64,000 nucleotides of DNA from Acidobacteriota bacterium. GTDB lineage: Bacteria; Acidobacteriota; Blastocatellia; Pyrinomonadales; Pyrinomonadaceae. The position numbers and the translations under genes were made by a program. The stretch lies in contig JADKEF010000001.1 of the NCBI GenBank assembly GCA_016718135.1, forward strand, positions 176,001-240,000, read 5' to 3'. Shown here piece by piece: positions 58,245-64,000 of this stretch. The notes beneath the pieces are model-generated. The model searched no databases, was not told where the DNA came from, and worked only from the letters and a program-made list of their open reading frames with translations. The stretch's first letter is position 1. Every line of letters starts with the position of its first letter.

Positions 58245-59945
58245 ATGACCAAATACATATTCGTAACAGGCGGCGTGGTTTCGAGCCTTGGTAAAGGGTT
58301 GGCGGCAAGTTCGATCGGGACTTTGCTCGAGGCTCGCGGATTGACGGTTCAGATGATGAAGCTCGATCCATATATAAATGTCGACCCGGGCACGATGTCG
58401 CCGTTTCAGCACGGCGAGGTATTTGTGACCGACGACGGAGCCGAAACTGATCTAGATCTTGGCCACTACGAGCGCTTTACGCACGCCAAGCTTTCGCAAG
58501 CGAACAATTGGACGAGCGGACGCATTTATCTGTCTGTGATCGAGAAAGAACGTCGCGGTGACTACCTCGGTAAGACGATCCAGGTCATCCCACACATTAC
58601 GGACGAGATCAAGATGGCAGTTCGAAAGGTCGCCGAGATGCACGAGCCGGACGTTTTGCTGGTCGAGATCGGCGGCACGGTCGGCGATATCGAATCGCTG
58701 CCCTTTATGGAAGCGATCCGCCAGATCGGTAATGAAGAGGGACGCAACAACGCGATCTTCGTACACGTTACGCTAGTTCCGTTCATCGCAGCCGCCGGCG
58801 AACTCAAAACAAAGCCGACACAGCACTCTGTAAAAGAACTTCGCGAGATCGGTATCGCACCGGACATCTTGCTCTGCCGCTCAGAGCGTCCGTTACCTGT
58901 CGATCTGCGGAAAAAGATCGCTCTGTTCTGTAACGTTCAGGAGAGTGCAGTGATCTCGGCTCTCGATGTCCCGTCGATCTACGAAGTGCCGCTCGCATTC
59001 CACGAGCAAGGGCTCGACGATCTGATCGTGACTGACCTCCATTTGAAAGAGCAGTTCCCAAATGTAGATCTGCGGAAATGGCGCGATCTAGTGTCGACAA
59101 TCAAGGAGCCGACTGGCGGCAGCGTTCGCATCGCCATTGTTGGAAAATATGTCGAGCTCGAAGATTCGTATAAATCATTACGTGAAGCCCTGACGCACGC
59201 CGGCGTTACCAATAATCTGCGTGTAAACGTCAAGTGGATCGAGTCTGAGAATCTAATGCAGGACGATTACGAAAGCGCACTGCAAGATTTTGACGCGATC
59301 CTCGTCCCCGGCGGATTTGGCAAACGCGGCATCGGCGGGATGCTCAAGGCCATTAAATACGCCCGCAAATCGGGCACGCCATATTTTGGTATCTGTCTCG
59401 GAATGCAGACGGCTTGTATTGAGTTTGCCCGAACAGTTTGCGGCTTGCGCGACGCTGATTCGACCGAGTTCAACGAAGAAACGCCATTTCCGATAATCTT
59501 CAAACTCCGCGACCTCGTCGATGTCGACGAACTTGGCGGTACGATGCGTCTCGGCAACTATCCATGCGAATTAAAAGACGGCTCGCTCGCCCGCGAGGTT
59601 TATCACGGAGCCGCCGAGATAGGAGAGCGTCATCGCCACCGCTATGAGTTCAACCCGGAATATCGCGAGGTGTTGGAGAAGGAAGGCTTGGTATTCAGCG
59701 GAATCTCGCCCGACGGTAAATTCGTCGAGATGGTCGAACTTCCGCGAGATGTGCATCCTTATTTCATTGCGTGCCAATTTCACCCGGAATACAAATCGAA
59801 ACCGCTCGACCCGCACCCGCTGTTCGATTCATTTGTCCGTGCTGCTTGGCAAAATCGCGTAAAGAGCGAAAATCTTGAGCACGATGTAACCAGCGATAAG
59901 CAAGTCGAGATGCCGGATCACGTTGAGATCGGGAGTGATGAGTAG
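58245..59945 (+). CDS. pyrG: CTP synthase
   Basis: Makes CTP from UTP with glutamine and ATP. The 566 aa contain the synthetase domain (about 1-270: KYIFVTGGVVSSLGKGLAA, LDPYINVDPGTMSPFQHGEVFVTDDGAETDLDLGHYERF, GTVGDIESLPFMEAIRQ) and a class I glutamine amidotransferase domain (about 295-545) with the catalytic Cys in FGICLGMQTACIEF and His/Glu in CQFHPEYKSKPLDPHP. A short polar tail ends the protein. Supplying CTP beside kdsB links it to LPS core synthesis. Start supported by a GAGA ribosome site. Confidence 0.97.
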   Translation: MTKYIFVTGGVVSSLGKGLAASSIGTLLEARGLTVQMMKLDPYINVDPGTMSPFQHGEVFVTDDGAETDLDLGHYERFTHAKLSQANNWTSGRIYLSVIEKERRGDYLGKTIQVIPHITDEIKMAVRKVAEMHEPDVLLVEIGGTVGDIESLPFMEAIRQIGNEEGRNNAIFVHVTLVPFIAAAGELKTKPTQHSVKELREIGIAPDILLCRSERPLPVDLRKKIALFCNVQESAVISALDVPSIYEVPLAFHEQGLDDLIVTDLHLKEQFPNVDLRKWRDLVSTIKEPTGGSVRIAIVGKYVELEDSYKSLREALTHAGVTNNLRVNVKWIESENLMQDDYESALQDFDAILVPGGFGKRGIGGMLKAIKYARKSGTPYFGICLGMQTACIEFARTVCGLRDADSTEFNEETPFPIIFKLRDLVDVDELGGTMRLGNYPCELKDGSLAREVYHGAAEIGERHRHRYEFNPEYREVLEKEGLVFSGISPDGKFVEMVELPRDVHPYFIACQFHPEYKSKPLDPHPLFDSFVRAAWQNRVKSENLEHDVTSDKQVEMPDHVEIGSDE

Positions 59946-60029
59946 TAAGCCGTTTGGGATCTGGCAGGAACGATATGAGGTTTTGATCTCTTTATCCTGA
60001 ATCCTGTTAAAATTCTCCCTATAAGAGAT

Positions 60030-60878
60030 ATGACATCATTCAACGTTGGAAATGTAGAGTTCGGAGGCGGCAAGTTGGCGTTTCTGCTCGGGCCGTGCGT
60101 GGTAGAGTCGTCCCAACACGCTATGTTTATGGCACAAGAGATCTCGGACATTTGTAAGCATGCCGGGGTCGACTTTGTTTACAAATCGTCGTTCGATAAG
60201 GCCAATCGGAGCTCGATCGAGAGTTTTCGCGGTGGCGGAATGGACTTTGGGCTGGAGGTTTTGGCTCAGGTGAAGGACGAGATCGGAGTGCCGGTGATCA
60301 CGGATGTTCATGAGCCGTGGCAGGCGGAAAAGGCGGCGGAGGTTGTGGATATGCTCCAGATCCCGGCCTTTTTGTGTCGGCAGACCGATCTGTTGGTCGC
60401 TTCGGCAAAGACAGGAAAGGCCGTGAATGTTAAGAAAGGGCAATTTCTGGCTCCGTGGGATGCAAAGAATATTGTCGATAAACTTAGCGAAGCCGGTTGC
60501 GAAAAGATCCTACTGACCGAACGCGGTGCGAGCTTTGGGTACAATAATTTAGTCGTCGATCTGCGTTCATTTCCGATAATGCGGTCGTTCGGAGTGCCTG
60601 TTGTATTTGACGTCACCCATTCACTCCAACTCCCCGGCGGACTTGGAAAGGCAACGGACGGGCAGGGGCAATACATCGAAAACTTTGCTCGTGCCGGAGT
60701 TGCGTGTGGCGTGGACGCTGTTTTTATGGAAGTCCACGACAATCCGGCCAAGGCTCCGAGCGACGGGCCGAATCAACTACCATTGGGTCGTCTGGAAAAA
60801 TTGCTCTTCAAACTGAAAGCTATTCATGAACTTGTAAATGATGAATCAACAAAGGCCGTACCGCATGCGAATGTTTAG
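60030..60878 (+). CDS. kdsA: 3-deoxy-8-phosphooctulonate synthase (Kdo-8-phosphate synthase)
   Basis: Condenses arabinose-5-phosphate and PEP to Kdo-8-phosphate. The 282 aa show LAFLLGPCVVESSQHAMFMAQEI, FVYKSSFDKANRSSIESFRGGGMDFGLEVL, VITDVHEPWQAEKAAEVVDMLQIPAFLCRQTDLLVASAKTGKAVNVKKGQFLAPWD, VVFDVTHSLQLPGG and GVDAVFMEVHDNPAKAPSDGPNQLP. FLLGPCVVES may be the metal-dependent (Cys) form, since Cys replaces the Asn seen in metal-independent KdsA. A -10-like TATAAG ends 4 nt before the ATG. Its last 14 bp overlap the start of the next gene. Confidence 0.96.
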   Translation: MTSFNVGNVEFGGGKLAFLLGPCVVESSQHAMFMAQEISDICKHAGVDFVYKSSFDKANRSSIESFRGGGMDFGLEVLAQVKDEIGVPVITDVHEPWQAEKAAEVVDMLQIPAFLCRQTDLLVASAKTGKAVNVKKGQFLAPWDAKNIVDKLSEAGCEKILLTERGASFGYNNLVVDLRSFPIMRSFGVPVVFDVTHSLQLPGGLGKATDGQGQYIENFARAGVACGVDAVFMEVHDNPAKAPSDGPNQLPLGRLEKLLFKLKAIHELVNDESTKAVPHANV

Positions 60879-63123
60879 ATCCGCCATTTTGCTCACTCTT
60901 GCCACGCTGTATGCGGCGCATGCCTTCGGGCAAACGCCTGTACGTGCGGTGACGACGTGGAAGGTAGAGAAGTACGACCTCAACGTGACGCTGCCACAGG
61001 ATGAGCGTTCGCGAAGCGTCTCTGCAAAGGCGATCTTGACGGTAAAGAATGTCTCGGGCAGCCCGGCGAGCACACTGACGCTGCGCATTTCACCGACTGC
61101 GGAGATCGCGACGGTACAGGTGAACGGAACGACCACGGAGTTTGCCAAGAGCGAAGAAAAGATAAACGCCGCTACTAGTCTTCAACGAGCAGCGATTCGA
61201 CTCGGATCGATCGCCCCGGCCGGGATCGTAACGGTTTCCGTTGATTACAAACTGAATATAAAGGACAACTCTGCAGTAGCGACAATATCGCCCGGCGGCA
61301 CGCAGATGCTGCCGCTGTCATTTTGGTATCCGACACCTAATAGTTGGTACTTTACACGCGGGGCCGATACGGCGGCCTTTCGGCTAAAGGTGGCGCCTTC
61401 GCCGGGGTTGACCGTTATGAGTGCCGGCAAGCTGGTCGACGGAGGATTTGACCAGAATCTGCGATCCCAGCCATTCTTCGTCGCAGGCAACTGGGACGTC
61501 ATCGATCAGAACGGAATCGCGGTCCATGTGCCGAAGGGAACCGGGGCAGAAGGACAGAAACGTGCCGCGGAATTGGCCGCTTTGTTCGGCGAGGCTCGCA
61601 CATACGTTGCAACTGTCCTCGGCAAAGCACCCGACGTGCCACTACGTATCGTCTCGAGCCGTCGCGGCGGCGGGTTTGCTTCGGCAGGCACGCTGATCGT
61701 TGACGAAGGCATTTTTCGGCGACAGAAGATCGATTCGTTGACAGCAATGAATTTGGCCGAAGCGGCCGCCAAACTTTGGCTCGGCAACACCATCGCGGTC
61801 ACCGGCGAAGGCTATGGCGTCATTACGGAAGGGCTTTCGCGGTATATCGCAACCCAGTTTATTGAGAGTAACTTCGGCAAAGACGTTGCGGACGTTGAGA
61901 GATTGAGGCAGCGTTCGTCCTACGCAGCGGTTGCTAAACGCGATTCGCCGATGGCGACGGTGTCGCCGATCGATGATTTCTACTATCCCGAGGTCGCCAA
62001 TAAGGGAGCGATGGCGTGGCGAATAATCGCAAAGCGCATTGGATCGACACAATTCTCCGACCTTCTAAAGGCACAGGCCCAGGACGGCGAGCTAAACCTG
62101 ACAGAATTGCGGCAGGCTCTCTCCGAGCAAAAGCCGCTGGTCGATTTCTTTCTCGATCAGGTAACGGACACGAATCTCCTTGCCGGCAAGCCTGTCGCTG
62201 CGGGCGGTGAGACTAAGGTCGCACTGCGAAATACAGGTTCGACGGATGTGACCGTTGATGTATCGGCAACGACCCAGTCAGGCGAAAAACTGGTAGCCCC
62301 AGCCACTATCAAGGCGACAAGCTATGGTGAGGTTGCCTTTAGAACGAACGCGACGATCGTTCGCGTCGAGATCGACGCTGACAAGCTGTATCCGCAGATC
62401 GACTATTCAGACGACATTGCTCCTCGTGATACGACCGACAGCGACCCATTGCTTGCGGCAAAACGTCTGTTTGACCAACAAAAATTCGCCGACGCTGAGA
62501 TGACCGCTCGGACGCTGCTGCGTGATGTGCCGAGATTTGATGACCTGCGTATATTGCTCGCACGGTCAATGCTCGCCCAGAACAAGAATGCGGATTCTGA
62601 ACGCGAGTTCAAGGCGGTGATAGATGAAAAGCTGCCGACCAGCCGAAGCCTGGCTTGGGCAAATGTAGGCCTCGCCGAGACCGCTAGCCGTGCGGGACAG
62701 AACGATGCGGTGTTGCGGTTCGCGAATATGGCCATCGCTGCTGACGCCGAGTACGGTGCTAGCCTCGCCGCCCGAAATGTGCGCTCGAAACTCAATCTTC
62801 CTTTGACCACTGACGCCTCCGTCACAGAGTACTTCGCCGCTTTCGACAAAGCTGCATCATCAAACCGCAAGGCTGATGTTGATGCCCTTGTCCTGCCGGG
62901 CGAAGTAACAAAATTCTCGGGCGGCGTGGCCGGTTCGACAGAGCAGTGGCAGACACAGGTACGTCAGATAGACCGGATCGATGCGAATACAGTTCTAGTC
63001 GAGGCAAACATGGTCATCAAGCTCCTTAATAAGGAGACCGAGACCGGAATAGCTGTGTACCGCCTGACGAAGGTTGGGAATGCGTGGAAACTGAGTGCCG
63101 TCGAGATGTTTGAGGTGAGATGA
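60865..63123 (+). CDS. M1 aminopeptidase-like secreted protein, probable pseudo-enzyme
   Basis: A 752-aa exported protein. I chose ATG 60865 (MRMFRSAILLTLATLYAAHAFGQ signal peptide); 60838 is also in frame. Residues about 35-130 resemble the M1 peptidase N-terminal saddle (WKVEKYDLNVTLPQDERSRSVSAKAILTVKNVSG), and about 250-330 the gluzincin region. There the zinc-binding HExxHxWxGN is EAAAKLWLGN, with no His, while the later TEGLSRYIA keeps the NEG-like Glu, so zinc peptidase activity is unlikely. The C-terminal half has TPR-like helical pairs (ARTLLRDVPRFDDLRILLARSMLAQNKN). It sits between kdsA and kdsC, which suggests an envelope role. Confidence 0.75.
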   Translation: MRMFRSAILLTLATLYAAHAFGQTPVRAVTTWKVEKYDLNVTLPQDERSRSVSAKAILTVKNVSGSPASTLTLRISPTAEIATVQVNGTTTEFAKSEEKINAATSLQRAAIRLGSIAPAGIVTVSVDYKLNIKDNSAVATISPGGTQMLPLSFWYPTPNSWYFTRGADTAAFRLKVAPSPGLTVMSAGKLVDGGFDQNLRSQPFFVAGNWDVIDQNGIAVHVPKGTGAEGQKRAAELAALFGEARTYVATVLGKAPDVPLRIVSSRRGGGFASAGTLIVDEGIFRRQKIDSLTAMNLAEAAAKLWLGNTIAVTGEGYGVITEGLSRYIATQFIESNFGKDVADVERLRQRSSYAAVAKRDSPMATVSPIDDFYYPEVANKGAMAWRIIAKRIGSTQFSDLLKAQAQDGELNLTELRQALSEQKPLVDFFLDQVTDTNLLAGKPVAAGGETKVALRNTGSTDVTVDVSATTQSGEKLVAPATIKATSYGEVAFRTNATIVRVEIDADKLYPQIDYSDDIAPRDTTDSDPLLAAKRLFDQQKFADAEMTARTLLRDVPRFDDLRILLARSMLAQNKNADSEREFKAVIDEKLPTSRSLAWANVGLAETASRAGQNDAVLRFANMAIAADAEYGASLAARNVRSKLNLPLTTDASVTEYFAAFDKAASSNRKADVDALVLPGEVTKFSGGVAGSTEQWQTQVRQIDRIDANTVLVEANMVIKLLNKETETGIAVYRLTKVGNAWKLSAVEMFEVR

Positions 63124-63623
63124 TGAGATTCTGGTGCATAATTTTCCTTATCGTATTTGCGGCGAGCGTGTCCGGTCAGGACGACACCGATAAAATCGAA
63201 GGCAACTCGGGAACCTGGGTCTTCAATAGTAGGAAGAGTACAGTGCGTGAGTTAAGTGACAAGGTAGTTTGGACTATTTCTATGGCTGGCAACGAGATTG
63301 CGGTTAAGAAGTCCTACATAACTAAGAACGAGGAAACTAACCATACATTGCGGCTTCAGAGTGACAATAGTGGCGAAACCAACGTATTTCAGGGCGTGCG
63401 AGAGACGCAAACAACCATTTCAAAAACTAGATGGGACAAACGTTCGCTTGTCCGCAAATATAACACGCGTGCCAACGAGCTTTTGATTGAGACCATCGAG
63501 AAATATGATTTGTCTAAAGATGGCAATACTCTGACGGTTGAAATGACGATTCGTACAAACTCCGGTTCTATTGGCCCTAATAGCCGTGTCCCAGTGAAGA
63601 GGGTATTTGACCGAGAACTATAG
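63120..63623 (+). CDS. Secreted protein of unknown function
   Basis: A 167-aa protein with signal peptide (MMRFWCIIFLIVFAASVSGQ). The mature part reads like a small beta-sandwich or lipocalin-type fold (SGTWVFNSRKSTVRELSDKVVWTISMAGNEIAVKKSYI, NTLTVEMTIRTNSGSIGPNSRVPVKRVF). I do not recognise the family, though similar small secreted proteins with WxFxxxKS-like openings are frequent in Acidobacteria. It overlaps the preceding stop by 4 bp (ATGA) and lies one base ahead of kdsC, so it is co-translated within the Kdo operon. Confidence 0.72.
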   Translation: MMRFWCIIFLIVFAASVSGQDDTDKIEGNSGTWVFNSRKSTVRELSDKVVWTISMAGNEIAVKKSYITKNEETNHTLRLQSDNSGETNVFQGVRETQTTISKTRWDKRSLVRKYNTRANELLIETIEKYDLSKDGNTLTVEMTIRTNSGSIGPNSRVPVKRVFDREL

Positions 63624-63624
63624 A

Positions 63625-64000
63625 ATGGACAAGGATATATTGGGTCGAGCAGGAAAGGTGACCTTACTCATAATGGACTGTGACGGAGTTCTAACGGACG
63701 GTCGTCTTTATTTTGGACCGACAGGCGAGGAGCTGAAGGTTTTCCATGCTCGCGATGGGCAGGGAATCGTTGATTGGCACGCGGCGGGCTTTCGAAGCGG
63801 TATCATTTCCGGCCGCAATTCTCCGATTGTGGAGATGAGGGCGAGGCAGCTCGGCATCGAGTTCATCTATCAGGGACGAAAGGAGAAGATCTCTGCCTTC
63901 CACGAAATGATCGCTGCCGCTGGCGTCAGTGCGGACGAGGTTGCCTTTATAGGCGATGACACGCCGGATGCAGAGGTCTTTCCATTGGTTGGCCTTGCCG
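63625..64000 (+). CDS. kdsC: 3-deoxy-D-manno-octulosonate 8-phosphate phosphatase (partial)
   Basis: HAD-superfamily C0 phosphatase that hydrolyses Kdo-8-phosphate to Kdo, completing the pathway begun by KdsA. The first 125 codons are present; the rest runs past the right edge. My translation shows the nucleophile motif LLIMDCDGVLTDGRLYFG (Asp-x-Asp), FHARDGQGIVDWHAAGF, motif II Ser region GIISGRNSPIVEMRARQLGIEFIYQG, Lys in GRKEKI, and motif IV AFIGDDTPDAEVF. KdsC normally has DD-LPD or DD-IND there. Start ATG 63625 is two bases after the preceding stop codon (TAG-A-ATG). Confidence 0.93.
   Translation, partial: MDKDILGRAGKVTLLIMDCDGVLTDGRLYFGPTGEELKVFHARDGQGIVDWHAAGFRSGIISGRNSPIVEMRARQLGIEFIYQGRKEKISAFHEMIAAAGVSADEVAFIGDDTPDAEVFPLVGLA

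Overview
This window looks like a chromosome segment of a Gram-negative, didermal bacterium, most likely an Acidobacteriota of the Blastocatellia type. That assignment is an inference from gene content. The window carries lipid A, Kdo and LPS-export genes (lpxB, lpxD, kdsA, kdsB, kdsC, lptD), a secreted protein ending in an Acidobacteria-type TIGR03437-like domain, an ECF sigma factor beside a Ser/Thr kinase with a PD40 beta-propeller, and secreted proteins with (Thr-Pro)n linkers. No phage, integrase or transposase gene and no CRISPR array was seen. The one RNA gene found is tRNA-Pro(GGG).

Layout. 1-8.7 kb: the N-terminal part of an NtrC-type regulator, divergent lptD, then a membrane spermidine-synthase-like protein, ilvE and a large PD40/TIGR03437 secreted protein, all on the minus strand. 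8.9-17 kb: lpxB, then minus-strand lpxD, a STAS protein, an EamA exporter and a pyruvate dehydrogenase operon (pdhA-DUF4160-DUF2442-pdhB-pdhC). 17-24 kb: cysteine dioxygenase, a GT39-like glycosyltransferase, cysS, and the Ser/Thr kinase with its ECF sigma factor. 24.1-25.5 kb: a doxX-chrA pair broken by many indels and poly-G runs, probably bad sequence. 25.7-33 kb: a CSLREA/dockerin/cohesin-like secreted protein, an HNH nuclease, a MarR-DUF1398 operon, thiL, a MerR regulator and the tRNA. 33-37.5 kb: an ArsR-AHSA1-DUF1801-VOC operon, a TPR protein and a class III aminotransferase. 37.7-48.4 kb: a frameshifted yyaL-type thioredoxin-domain gene, two paralogous Ala/Asn-rich lipoproteins with structured leaders, a degenerate GGDEF protein, an RNA-processing-type metallo-beta-lactamase fold protein, an AraC regulator, and two FtsX/MacB-type permeases without an ATPase. 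48.5-57 kb: sucD, hicBA, ndk, a zinc-ribbon/DUF4190 protein, a lone nuoI, an ImmA-like protein, a GAF-SpoIIE phosphatase, a FecR protein and a CPBP protease. 57-64 kb: the operon-like run kdsB-small membrane protein-pyrG-kdsA-M1-like protein-secreted protein-kdsC.

How the genes work together. kdsB, kdsA and kdsC make and activate Kdo, and pyrG supplies the CTP that KdsB uses. lpxD and lpxB build lipid A, and lptD inserts the finished LPS into the outer membrane. pdhABC, sucD and nuoI belong to central respiratory metabolism.

The most unusual non-coding signals are heptanucleotide repeats (on both sides of the kinase gene and inside pdhC), two related structured leaders ahead of the lipoprotein genes, a pair of palindromes 21 bp apart on the marR promoter, and two small inverted-repeat elements. 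Several genes have a -10-like hexamer only 4-12 nt before the start codon and no visible Shine-Dalgarno sequence, which suggests frequent leaderless transcription.
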